Source: Bacillota bacterium
GTDB taxonomy: Bacteria; Bacillota; Clostridia; DSM-8532
Reading direction: 5' to 3'
Assembly: GCA_023440865.1 (NCBI GenBank)
Contig: JAEXRM010000033.1
Span: 1-64,000, forward strand
Length of the DNA stretch: 64,000 bases
Made by a program: the position numbers and the translations under genes. Positions 19,313 through 27,450 of this stretch are shown here, one piece after another. How positions within the stretch are numbered: position 1 is the first letter of the stretch; every line of letters begins with the position of its first letter. Under the pieces are notes generated by a model. It had not been told where the DNA came from. It saw nothing but the letters and a program-made list of their open reading frames with translations, and searched no databases.

Positions 19313-19345
19313 TCCGTCTGCCTGAGGACTGATCCGCCCGCACAG

Positions 19346-19383
19346 ATGACACATTCTTCCTTGAGGGAAGCTTTCCGTGTCAT
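19346..19383 (+). terminator. Stem-loop after the chemoreceptor gene
   Basis: ATGACAC at 19346-19352 pairs with GTGTCAT at 19377-19383, with a further internal TTCC/GGAA pairing. It lies 34 bases after the chemoreceptor stop. There is no strong T-run, so it may cooperate with the larger stem at 19454. Confidence 0.4.
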
Positions 19384-19453
19384 GACGCACCGGTCCGCTC
19401 ATGCCGCATCCACGAACGCGTGCCGCACCACATGTCGGAAACAAGTCAAGCAA

Positions 19454-19489
19454 AACGGCTGCCGGACCCCTGATCGTCCGACAGCCGTT
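19454..19489. terminator. Bidirectional terminator between chemoreceptor and CUT2 operon
   Basis: A 14-bp stem with one mismatch (AACGGCTG... at 19454-19467, complement at 19476-19489) and an 8-base loop sits between two convergent transcription units. It is flanked by A and T residues on the two sides (CAAAACGG and CCGTTTCTT), giving short U-tails in both directions. Confidence 0.7.
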
Positions 19490-19557
19490 TCTTGCGGGCT
19501 TCTCCCGCCATGATGATGATGATGCGTATGGCGCTCGTTGCAAATGTTGGGTGCGGG

Positions 19558-20682
19558 TCAGGCCTTCCCGCCCGTCACCGCTCCCGCCGCATCCCCCTGC
19601 TTGCCCTTGAGCCATGCAGGCAGCACCGATACGCCCTGCTTCTCCCGAACCGACAGCACGACGCTCTGCAACAGGATGAAGAAGCACAGCATCAGACCCG
19701 TGGTGATGCTCTGCCACCAGGGGTCTCGCAAGCCGGAAGCGCGCACGATGTTGTTGATGGTCATCAGGGACAGCACGCCGAACAACGTGCCGACGACATT
19801 GCCGACGCCGCCGGTCAGCAGCGTGCCGCCGATGATGGCCGACGCGATGGCCTGCATCTCCGCCGCGGTGGCGTTGGCCGCGTCGCCCGCCCCGGTGTGC
19901 AGCAGGTAGACAAAGCCGCCGATGCCCGCCAGCAATCCACACAGCAGGTACGAGAGGAGTTTCGTGCGTTTGACATTGATGCCGAGCATCAGGGCGCTTT
20001 GCTTGTTGCCGCCCACCGCATACAGGTTGCGGCCGAACCGGGTCCATCGCAGCATGGCGAAGATCACAAGCACCACGGCGAGGCCCACGATGACCCCCGG
20101 TTCCAGCGTCGCGGGGATGAAGTTGCCATTCTTCGCGTAGTAGCCGATGCCGGGAATCGTGATGCGAAACGCCTTCAGGGCGAGGAAGGATTCCAGCGTC
20201 GCGGTCTGCGGATCGTTGCTGATGATGGTGATCATGCCGCGGGCGAAGAACATGCCGGCCAGCGAGACAATGAACGGCTGCACATCCAGATAGGCGACCA
20301 GCAGGCCCTGGATCAGGCCGAAAGCGAGACCGATCCCCAGGGCGATGCACAGGGAGCCAAACACGCTGCCGTTGCCGCTGTTGAGGTAGACCACGCTGGC
20401 CATGGTGACCAGTGCGGTCACGCCACCCACCGAAATGTCGATGCCGCCGGCGATCATCACGACCGTCATGCCGCAGGCGATCACGATCAGAAACGCATTG
20501 TTGTTGAAGATGTCGAGGAACTGCTGGGGATTGCGGAACCCTCCGCCCCATACCAGCATGGCAAGTGCATACATGCCGATGAAGGTGCATATCGTGATGG
20601 CCAGAAGCAGGTTCGTATTGGATATGGGTTCCCTGCGCTTCTTGCCGGGTCCTGCTGACAATGACTCATGCTTGCTTGCCAT
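19558..20682 (-). CDS. yjfF: Sugar ABC transporter permease (CUT2, YjfF-like)
   Basis: The start 20682 (MASKHESLS) is preceded by GGAGAG; longer in-frame starts run into a 21-bp tandem repeat and are rejected. The 374-residue protein has about nine hydrophobic segments and the BPD_transp_2 motif GGIDISVGGVTAL. It is the second permease and last gene of a CUT2 importer operon. Such systems (YtfQRT-YjfF in E. coli) carry galactofuranose; related furanoses such as arabinose are also plausible here. Confidence 0.85.
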   Translation of the reverse strand: MASKHESLSAGPGKKRREPISNTNLLLAITICTFIGMYALAMLVWGGGFRNPQQFLDIFNNNAFLIVIACGMTVVMIAGGIDISVGGVTALVTMASVVYLNSGNGSVFGSLCIALGIGLAFGLIQGLLVAYLDVQPFIVSLAGMFFARGMITIISNDPQTATLESFLALKAFRITIPGIGYYAKNGNFIPATLEPGVIVGLAVVLVIFAMLRWTRFGRNLYAVGGNKQSALMLGINVKRTKLLSYLLCGLLAGIGGFVYLLHTGAGDAANATAAEMQAIASAIIGGTLLTGGVGNVVGTLFGVLSLMTINNIVRASGLRDPWWQSITTGLMLCFFILLQSVVLSVREKQGVSVLPAWLKGKQGDAAGAVTGGKA

Positions 20683-20690
20683 ATTGTCTC

Positions 20691-20753
20691 TCCGTTGCAT
20701 TCCGTGGATTCTCCGTTGCATTCCGTGGATTCTCCGATACACTTCGTGAATTC
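20691..20753 (-). repeat. 21-bp tandem repeat, three copies, in the leader of yjfF
   Basis: Copies start at 20691, 20712 and 20733. The first two are identical (TCCGTTGCATTCCG... on the plus strand) and the third has diverged. On the transcribed minus strand the copies place CGGAGA, a Shine-Dalgarno-like sequence, and an ATG repeatedly ahead of the real start. It lies in the 170-base gap between the two permease genes. Confidence 0.85.
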
Positions 20754-20852
20754 CTGTCGCTGTCCGCGAAGATCAACCACACACCCTGGCCCGCCGCATC
20801 CTGATGCGCGGCCACATTCGTGACATGCCGCCCCGCCCGTGACGCGCCGCAT

Positions 20853-21938
20853 TCATCGTTGCGGCGTCGCACTCGCCGGTTTGCGTGTCAGCCTGTCGAT
20901 GAGCGGCTTGAGCTTCCTGTCGCGCAGCTTGCCCAGCCAGGCTTTCAGGGCCGGCGAGCCCAGCACCACGATGAGGATGATCACGACGGCCTTGTACGCC
21001 TTGACCTGGGTCGACGGCACCTTGATGGAGTACAGGGTGGTTGTCAGCGCCTGGATGACGTATGCGCCCGTCACGGAACCGATGAGGCTGAACTTGCCGC
21101 CCCCCAGCGCATTGCCGCCGATGGCGACCGCCAGGATCGCGTCCATTTCGATATCCAGCAGCAGCTTCTCATGGTTGATCAGACCGATCTTGCAAACGCC
21201 GATGGATCCAGCGATGGCCGCGCACACGCCGATGATCATGAAGGTGATCAGCTTGATGCCGACCGCGTTGATGCCATTGAGATGGGCCGATTTCTCATTG
21301 ATGCCGACCGCCTGTGTGTAGAGGCCCAGGTTGGTGAACCGGAGCACAAGCGAAACCAGCACGCCGAACAGGATCACGATCAGGATGGGAGAAGGGATCG
21401 GTATGCCCGGGATCAGCTTTCCCACATAGCTGATCAGCGGACCTTCCACCGTCGGTGTCGCGCCGCCGTTGATCCAGTACGCGATGGAACGGCCCGCCGA
21501 GAACAGGATGAGGGTCGCGATCATGGGCTGGATCTTGAACACGGAGACCAGCGTGCCGTTGAACAGGCCGCACAGCATGGCCACGGCACAGGCGGCCACA
21601 AAGGCGCCGAGCATGACGGGCAGGGTGATTTCGTTCGCCCGCAGCACGCGGACAAACACGCTGCCCGCGACGGCCGCGACGGCGCCCACACTGATGTCCT
21701 GTCCCCGTGAGGATGCCGTGACCAGCGTCATGCCGATCGCCAGGATGGCAAGCTCGGATGCGCCCTCGAGGATGCTGATGAGGTTGCCCTGCAGCACCGC
21801 GTTGCCATCGTTGTTGATGGCAAGGTTGATGGAGAAAAAGCTTGGATCCCGGATCAGATTGAAGATCACAAGCAGCAGCAGCGCCGAAAACGGGACAAGC
21901 AACTGGGACCTGGAACCCTTCATGAACCACTTAGCCAT
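20853..21938 (-). CDS. ytfT: Sugar ABC transporter permease (CUT2, YtfT-like)
   Basis: ATG 21938 follows GGGGAGG, and its first codons overlap the stop of the ATPase gene by 8 bases, so translation is probably coupled. The 361-residue product has the CUT2 permease motif ASSRGQDISVGAVAA after the third hydrophobic segment. It pairs with the YjfF-like permease encoded downstream to form the channel. The C-terminus is a basic cytoplasmic tail. Confidence 0.88.
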   Translation of the reverse strand: MAKWFMKGSRSQLLVPFSALLLLVIFNLIRDPSFFSINLAINNDGNAVLQGNLISILEGASELAILAIGMTLVTASSRGQDISVGAVAAVAGSVFVRVLRANEITLPVMLGAFVAACAVAMLCGLFNGTLVSVFKIQPMIATLILFSAGRSIAYWINGGATPTVEGPLISYVGKLIPGIPIPSPILIVILFGVLVSLVLRFTNLGLYTQAVGINEKSAHLNGINAVGIKLITFMIIGVCAAIAGSIGVCKIGLINHEKLLLDIEMDAILAVAIGGNALGGGKFSLIGSVTGAYVIQALTTTLYSIKVPSTQVKAYKAVVIILIVVLGSPALKAWLGKLRDRKLKPLIDRLTRKPASATPQR

Positions 21939-23463
21939 TTTGGACGGCCTCCCCCGCAATCGTGCGCATGACCTTCGCCTGTGTCATGTCCTCGCCCATC
22001 AGTTCGCCCACGATGCGGCGATCGCGCATGACGATGAGCCGCGAACAGGTGCGGAGCATCTCCTCGATCTCCGAGGAGATGAATGTCACGCTGACGCCGT
22101 CTTCGGCGAGCTTGAGGACAAGCTTCTGGATTTCGACCTTCGTGCCCACATCAATGCCGCGCGTCGGTTCGTCCAGAATCAGGTACTGGGGATTCGTCAG
22201 CAGCCAGCGGGCCAGAATCGCCTTCTGCTGGTTGCCGCCGGACAGCGACTTGATGGGTGTCTCGGAGGAGGCGGTCTTGATGCCGAGCAGTTTGATGTAC
22301 TGATCCGCGAATGCCTCCGCCTCCGCACGCGAGAAGGGCCGGAAAAAGCCCTTGAGCACCTGCAGCGCCAGGATGATGTTGTCGCGGACGGAAAGGTCCT
22401 CCACGATGCCGTCCTGCTTGCGGTCCTCGGGCAGATACCCGATGCCGTGCCGCATGGCATCCCTGGGCTTGCCGATTTTCACGGACTGTCCGTTGACCTT
22501 CACCGTGCCGCCCGCAATGCGGTCGGCGCCGAAAATGGCGCGGACGCTCTCGCTTCGGCCCGATCCCAAAAGCCCCGTAAAACCGTTCACTTCTCCCTTG
22601 TGGATCTGGAAGTCGAATGCCCGCGTGCCCGCCGTGCTGGACAACCCGGCGGCCTCGAAGACCGGAACGGCATCGGTCCCGGTGGGAAGCACCTTGCGAT
22701 TCTCCAGCTCGGTGATGTCATCGAGCTCCTTGCCCATCATTTTCGAAATGAGCTGCACACGCGGCAGGTCCTTGATTTCGTATGCCCCGACCAGCTCACC
22801 GTTGCGCAGCACCGTGATGCGGTCGCAGATTTCGTACACCTGGTCGAGAAAATGCGTGATGAAGATGATGCCCACACCGCGGGCCTTCAGGTCGCGCATC
22901 AGGGAGAACAGCTTCTCCACCTCGTGCTCGTCCAGCGAGGAGGTCGGTTCGTCCAGAATCAGCACCTTGCAGTCCATGTCCACGGCACGCGCGATGGCAA
23001 CCATCTGCTGCACGGCCAGCGAGCAGGAGGAAAGGGGCTGGGTCGCCCTTGCGGGCACATTCAGCTTTTCAAGGATTTCCGTCGTCTTTCTGTTGATCGC
23101 GCGCCAATGGACGAGCTGTCCATTGCCCCGCCCGATGAACATGTTTTCCGCGACAGAAAGGTTCGGGCACAGGGTGATTTCCTGATACACCGTGCTGATG
23201 CCCAACTGCTGGGCATCCTGGGGGGACCGCACCTCGATCTCCCGATCCGCCAGGCGGACCTGTCCCTCATCCTTGGGATATACGCCCGTCAGCACCTTGA
23301 CGAGGGTCGACTTGCCGGCGCCATTCTCTCCCATCAGGGCGTGTATCTCCCCCTTGCACAGCGAGAAATCCACCTGGTGCAGGGCCCGCACGCCGGGGAA
23401 TGATTTGCAGATGTTCCGCATGGATAAAACAATGTCGTTCTGCACAGGCAACCCATCCTTCAT
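21931..23463 (-). CDS. ytfR: Sugar ABC transporter ATPase with two nucleotide-binding domains (YtfR/RbsA-like)
   Basis: The 510-residue protein has two fused ABC domains. In the first, Walker A is GENGAGKST and Walker B LILDEPTSSLD, with a signature deviating to CSLAVQQM as in YtfR/RbsA relatives. In the second, Walker A is degenerate (GLLGSGRSE), while signature LSGGNQQK and LILDEPTRGID are intact. This asymmetry is normal for CUT2 ATPases. It powers the two permeases encoded immediately downstream. The ribosome binding site is weak, and the gene is separated from the binding-protein gene by 182 bases with a strong stem, which may lower its expression. Confidence 0.92.
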   Translation of the reverse strand: MKDGLPVQNDIVLSMRNICKSFPGVRALHQVDFSLCKGEIHALMGENGAGKSTLVKVLTGVYPKDEGQVRLADREIEVRSPQDAQQLGISTVYQEITLCPNLSVAENMFIGRGNGQLVHWRAINRKTTEILEKLNVPARATQPLSSCSLAVQQMVAIARAVDMDCKVLILDEPTSSLDEHEVEKLFSLMRDLKARGVGIIFITHFLDQVYEICDRITVLRNGELVGAYEIKDLPRVQLISKMMGKELDDITELENRKVLPTGTDAVPVFEAAGLSSTAGTRAFDFQIHKGEVNGFTGLLGSGRSESVRAIFGADRIAGGTVKVNGQSVKIGKPRDAMRHGIGYLPEDRKQDGIVEDLSVRDNIILALQVLKGFFRPFSRAEAEAFADQYIKLLGIKTASSETPIKSLSGGNQQKAILARWLLTNPQYLILDEPTRGIDVGTKVEIQKLVLKLAEDGVSVTFISSEIEEMLRTCSRLIVMRDRRIVGELMGEDMTQAKVMRTIAGEAVQNG

Positions 23464-23559
23464 ACGTTGAGCGTCTCGTTGTCCACCCGTTACAAGGCTC
23501 CTATGATGCGTCCCTCACCCGGCACATGGGTCCGGTGCGCGGTCTGCGCCCCAGGACGA

Positions 23560-23598
23560 CGGTGCGGGCACGCGGACCAACGCCGCATGCCCGCACCG
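23560..23598 (-). promoter_or_regulatory. Strong intra-operon hairpin after the CUT2 binding-protein gene
   Basis: Sixteen base pairs with one mismatch: CGGTGCGGGCA at 23560-23570 pairs perfectly with 23588-23598 and GCGG with CCGC inside. No T-tract follows on the minus strand. It should protect the upstream binding-protein mRNA from 3' decay or attenuate transcription into the ATPase gene. Confidence 0.65.
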
Positions 23599-23645
23599 CT
23601 TATGCCTGTATGGATGTCGGATCATCGGAATGGTTCATGGAAGGA

Positions 23646-24662
23646 TCATTCACCCAGACCGTAGGTGTCGATGTCGGCCTGTGTGATGGTCTTGGCGTCA
23701 AAGCCCTTTTCTTCGGAGATGACCTTCTTGGCGGCAAGCGTCTTGCCGGCTTCCAGATCCTTGATCATGCCTTCGATGACGGCTGCCTGGAAGGGGCTGC
23801 ACTGGCCGTCGTAGTTCCAGTTGCCCGCAAGCAGCTCGCGAAGCGCCCACTTGTTGCAGTCGAAGCCCATGACGACGACATCCTTGCCCACGCCGTGGGT
23901 GATGCCGGCCGCGTCAAGCGCCGCGACGGCGCCCTTGGCCATGCCGTCGTTCTCGGCGTAGATCACGTTGAACTTTTCCTTGGAGTTGATGACCGCTTCG
24001 ACGATCTTCTTGGCTTCGGCTTCGTCCCATGTGGCCGTCTGCTGGACAACCTTCTTCATGGAGCCGGCGGCGAATTCCTTGTCCAGCGCGGCGGTACGGC
24101 CGATCTGGGCGTCAGAGCCCATCGCGCCCTGGATGTGGATGACATTGTACTCGGGAAGCTTCTGCGCCTTGAGCCATTCCACGGCGGTGGTGCCCTGGTT
24201 GGCCATGTCGGATACGACAGCGGCTTCGTACAGGCTTTCGTCGGCCTTCATCATGCGGTCGAAGAGGAACACCTTGATGCCGGCTTCCTTCGCCTTCTTC
24301 AGGACGGCATCCCAGCCATCGGTGGCGGCGGCGGAGATGAGCAGGTAGTCGACGCCGTCGGTGATGAACTGCGATGCGGAATTGAGCTGTTCATCGTTCT
24401 TGAGGCTGTAGAAGGTGGAAACCTTGTAGCCCTTGGCTTCGGTGAACACCTTCTCGAAGTCCGCCACGTTTGCGGCGCGATAGCCGGACTCGGACGGCGG
24501 GTTGTTGACGATGCCGATCTTGATGACCTTCGCAGCCGTTTCCGCGGAGGGGGCGGCCTTGGAGGCGGCAGGTGTGGCGGAGGCAGGCGCCGGCGTGGAG
24601 GAGCAGGCGACCATGCTCAGAACCAGGAGCAGACTGAGACATACCAGCAGGACCTTTTTCAT
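23646..24662 (-). CDS. ytfQ: Sugar ABC transporter substrate-binding lipoprotein (YtfQ-like)
   Basis: The 338-residue protein has a lipoprotein signal (LLLVLSMVACSS), an Ala/Pro/Ser linker, and a periplasmic-binding-protein type 1 fold (VIKIGIVNNPPSESGYRAAN at the start, VVVMGFDCNKWALREL later). Its closest style is the galactofuranose-binding YtfQ group. It is the first gene of the CUT2 operon with its own promoter at 24715-24743. A second protein of the same family is encoded just upstream in the sensor operon. Confidence 0.9.
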   Translation of the reverse strand: MKKVLLVCLSLLLVLSMVACSSTPAPASATPAASKAAPSAETAAKVIKIGIVNNPPSESGYRAANVADFEKVFTEAKGYKVSTFYSLKNDEQLNSASQFITDGVDYLLISAAATDGWDAVLKKAKEAGIKVFLFDRMMKADESLYEAAVVSDMANQGTTAVEWLKAQKLPEYNVIHIQGAMGSDAQIGRTAALDKEFAAGSMKKVVQQTATWDEAEAKKIVEAVINSKEKFNVIYAENDGMAKGAVAALDAAGITHGVGKDVVVMGFDCNKWALRELLAGNWNYDGQCSPFQAAVIEGMIKDLEAGKTLAAKKVISEEKGFDAKTITQADIDTYGLGE

Positions 24663-24714
24663 GTTTGTACTCCTTTCCTCTTGGACAGATCAGGGGTGGG
24701 TTCATGTCACGTTT

Positions 24715-24743
24715 TTTATAACACATGGGCAAATCGGCAACAA
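24715..24743 (-). promoter_or_regulatory. Promoter of the CUT2 importer operon
   Basis: On the minus strand TTGTTG (24743-24738) and TATAAA (24720-24715) are separated by 17 bases, about 50 bases before the binding-protein ATG. The imperfect -35 suits activation by the AraC-type response regulator encoded upstream. Confidence 0.55.
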
Positions 24744-24785
24744 TCGATTTGGACCGGTTGCATAAGGAATCCAACGTTCCCGGTG

Positions 24786-24830
24786 AAAAAGCGAACCGCG
24801 TGCTTCATGCGCTTCCCATGAGCACGCGGT
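24786..24830 (-). terminator. Rho-independent terminator of the sensor operon
   Basis: On the minus strand a perfect 10-bp stem (ACCGCGTGCT at 24795-24804, complement 24821-24830) is followed after 4 bases by a run of five T. It lies 60 bases beyond the stop of the second binding-protein gene and separates it from the importer operon promoter. Confidence 0.8.
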
Positions 24831-24889
24831 GCTTCGTAATATTTCAACCGGTTGTCGTAAAATATCGGATTCGGTCCGCGCCTTGCTTG

Positions 24890-25885
24890 TCAGTAATCCC
24901 GCTTCTCGATCATGCCCTTTGTGATGGTGTAGTAGTCAAAGACCGTCTCATCGACATATTGCTTCCGTTCCACGGACTGACCGAGCCACAGCTTCTTGAT
25001 GACCGTGTCGACATAGGGTCCCTGCAGCGGGTTGCATTCCACATTCAGCGCAATCCTGCCCTCAAAGCAGTATTCGAGCCCCTTCCGGGTTGCATCGAAG
25101 GAGATGACGATCACGCCGTCATCCGGATTGCATCTGAGGCCTGCCTCTTCCAGCGCGTCGATCGCACCGAGCGCCTCGCCGTCGTTCTCGCAGTATACGA
25201 CGTCGATCTCCTTCGTCTGCCTGAGAATGGACCCCATGACCTCGTAGGCCTTGGCTCTTGTGAAATCGCCGCATTCCTGCCCGACAATCCGCCATTTCGG
25301 ATTCTTCACGATCGCCTGTTCCAGCGCGGCGGTCCGGTTGATTTGAGCCGTGGAGCCGATCGTACCCTGCAGGTGGACGATGCGGATGTCATCCTCCGTC
25401 CGCTCCTGCTTCTTCAGCAGCGCTTCCAGCCATGCGACCGCCTTGTCGCCCTCGCTGCGGAAGTCCGAGCCGATATAGGCACGGTACAGGCTCTCATCGG
25501 ACACCACGATGTCGCGGTCGATCACGATGACCGGAATGCCGGCCTCCTTCGCCTCCTGCAGCACCGAGTCCCAGCCGGTCTCCACACGGGGGGAGAAGAC
25601 AATGTAATCGACATCCTGCTGGATGAAGTTGCGGATCGCCTTGATCTGGTTCTCCTGCAGGTTGCGCGCGTCATCGAACAGCAGCTCGTAGCCGTTCTCC
25701 TCGTTCAGCACCGCCTTCATGCTTTCGGTGTTGGCAACCCGCCATTCCGATTCGGCGCCGACCTGGGAAAAACCGACGACGATCGGTTCCCGGGCGGATG
25801 AACCCACCACGGGCGCCGCTCCCTGTCCGCATCCGAAGAGCAGGAACGGAAGGCACAGGATTGTCGCTAGCCGTCTTCTGATCAT
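24890..25885 (-). CDS. YtfQ-like sugar-binding lipoprotein of the two-component sensor
   Basis: The 331-residue protein has a lipoprotein signal (LCLPFLLFGCGQG) and the same binding fold as the importer's YtfQ-like protein (IVVGFSQVGAESEWRVANTE). Its ATG overlaps the stop of the histidine kinase gene as ATGA, so the two are translated together. A binding protein in an operon with a YesM-type kinase usually presents the sugar to the kinase's extracellular part rather than to a transporter. I therefore read it as a co-sensor; the alternative is a spare transport protein. Confidence 0.85.
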   Translation of the reverse strand: MIRRRLATILCLPFLLFGCGQGAAPVVGSSAREPIVVGFSQVGAESEWRVANTESMKAVLNEENGYELLFDDARNLQENQIKAIRNFIQQDVDYIVFSPRVETGWDSVLQEAKEAGIPVIVIDRDIVVSDESLYRAYIGSDFRSEGDKAVAWLEALLKKQERTEDDIRIVHLQGTIGSTAQINRTAALEQAIVKNPKWRIVGQECGDFTRAKAYEVMGSILRQTKEIDVVYCENDGEALGAIDALEEAGLRCNPDDGVIVISFDATRKGLEYCFEGRIALNVECNPLQGPYVDTVIKKLWLGQSVERKQYVDETVFDYYTITKGMIEKRDY

Positions 25886-27450
25886 GTCGCCATCTCCTTG
25901 TCGGCCGTTGTCATCGGTATCGTCACGATCACCCGCGTGCCCTGGTCGGGCGCGCTCGTCAGCGTCAATCCGTACGCTTCCCCGAAGAGGATCCGGATCC
26001 GCTGGTGAACCGCCCGCAGGCCGAAGCCTTCACCCTTGCCGTCCATCAGCATGTCCCGCATTTCCCCGAGGCGTTCCGCCGACATGCCTGCCCCGTCGTC
26101 CGCCACGACCAAAACCAGGTCGTCGCCCTCCGTCGCGCAGGTCACATGGATGGTGCCCTTGCGGCGCCGGTTCTTGATGCCGTGGTACAGCGCGTTCTCC
26201 ACGAGGGGCTGCAGCGTGAGCTTGGGCAGGATGTAGTCTTCCAGAGCCGCGGGGATGTCGATGTCGTACGACATGAGATCGCGGTACCGCATCTGCTGGA
26301 TTTCCAGATAGCTGCGGATGTGCTGCGCCTCCTCCGCGAGGGTGATGACGTTCTGTCCGCGGCTGAGGGAGAACCGGAAGAAATTGGACAGGCTGCTCAC
26401 CATCCGGACCGCCTCGGCGATCTCCCCGGACTCGATGAGCCAGATGATCGTGTCGAGCGTGTTGTAGAGAAAGTGCGGATTGATCTGCGCCTGCAGCAGC
26501 GCCAGCTCGGTCCGGCGACGCTGCTTCTCCTGCTCGGCGTTCGTGTCGATCAGCCGTTTCAGATGGCCGACCATGTTCTCGATGCCATCCGAAAGCAGCT
26601 GCACCTCCTCCACTTCGGCCCCGACGGGCTCGCAGACGAGCAGGCTTCCCTTGCCGATCGCCTCGAGCCGGTCGCAGATGTGGTCGATCGGATCGACGAT
26701 GCGGCTGCTGAGCTGCCGCGACTTGGCCAGAAGAAAGTACAACAGTCCCATGGACAGGATGACGATCCCGACGATCAGCATGATCATGTTCGTGACCATG
26801 GAGGATTGCAGCGCGTTCAGATGCGCCGCCTCGTAATACAGGTAGGTGTACATGTAGTCCTGGATCAGCCCCGTCATGATGTAGACGTTCTTGCTCAACT
26901 GGTCCATGCGCGCGTCATAGTCATCGGTCTGCGCAATTTGCTGCATCTTGTCCTTGAGGTTCTTGCACAGGCTCAGCACGCTGCGGATGGCGCGAAGGCT
27001 TTCCTTTTCCGTGGTCGTTTCCAGCAGCCGGCTTGCGATCGCCTCCGCGGATTCCACCTCGTCGATCACGTTGGGCAGCCCCTCGGAATACTGGCTGTCG
27101 ATGACGAAATGGTACATCTTGTTGTCGACGACGTCCTTGAAGTTCTGGTTGAAATCCGATGCCACCGTGACATTGTTGAGGATGGCGTGGTACTTCAGGG
27201 CATAGCTGATGCCGGTGAACGCGATGGCGATGACGGCGATCATCGGCGGCAGGGCGACAAACAGGATCATCCGCCACAGCTTGCTCTGCAGGGTCACCTT
27301 CGCCTTGTTCCCGGCAGATGGCGATTTCCCGTCCGGGGACGGTTTCTCCTCAGGGGTCAGCTTCCCCTTCCCGCCCGGAGCGGGTTTCCTTTCCGGCGCT
27401 GCCTTGCCGCCCGGCTGCACATGTTCCATCGGTGGACGTTTTCCCATCAC
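25882..27450 (-). CDS. YesM/LytS-type sensor histidine kinase
   Basis: The 522-residue protein has an unusual 50-residue N-terminus rich in Pro, Gly and Lys with repeating EEKPSPDGK-like units. It continues with TM1 (about 59-85), an extracellular helical region, TM2 (about 215-240), a HAMP-like linker, the phosphoacceptor motif INPHFLYNTLDTI and an ATPase domain with VVADDGAGMSAERL. It overlaps the response regulator and the binding-protein genes by 4 bases on each side (ATGA). It should phosphorylate the AraC-type regulator in response to a sugar and thereby control the adjacent CUT2 importer. Confidence 0.9.
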   Translation of the reverse strand: MMGKRPPMEHVQPGGKAAPERKPAPGGKGKLTPEEKPSPDGKSPSAGNKAKVTLQSKLWRMILFVALPPMIAVIAIAFTGISYALKYHAILNNVTVASDFNQNFKDVVDNKMYHFVIDSQYSEGLPNVIDEVESAEAIASRLLETTTEKESLRAIRSVLSLCKNLKDKMQQIAQTDDYDARMDQLSKNVYIMTGLIQDYMYTYLYYEAAHLNALQSSMVTNMIMLIVGIVILSMGLLYFLLAKSRQLSSRIVDPIDHICDRLEAIGKGSLLVCEPVGAEVEEVQLLSDGIENMVGHLKRLIDTNAEQEKQRRRTELALLQAQINPHFLYNTLDTIIWLIESGEIAEAVRMVSSLSNFFRFSLSRGQNVITLAEEAQHIRSYLEIQQMRYRDLMSYDIDIPAALEDYILPKLTLQPLVENALYHGIKNRRRKGTIHVTCATEGDDLVLVVADDGAGMSAERLGEMRDMLMDGKGEGFGLRAVHQRIRILFGEAYGLTLTSAPDQGTRVIVTIPMTTADKEMAT

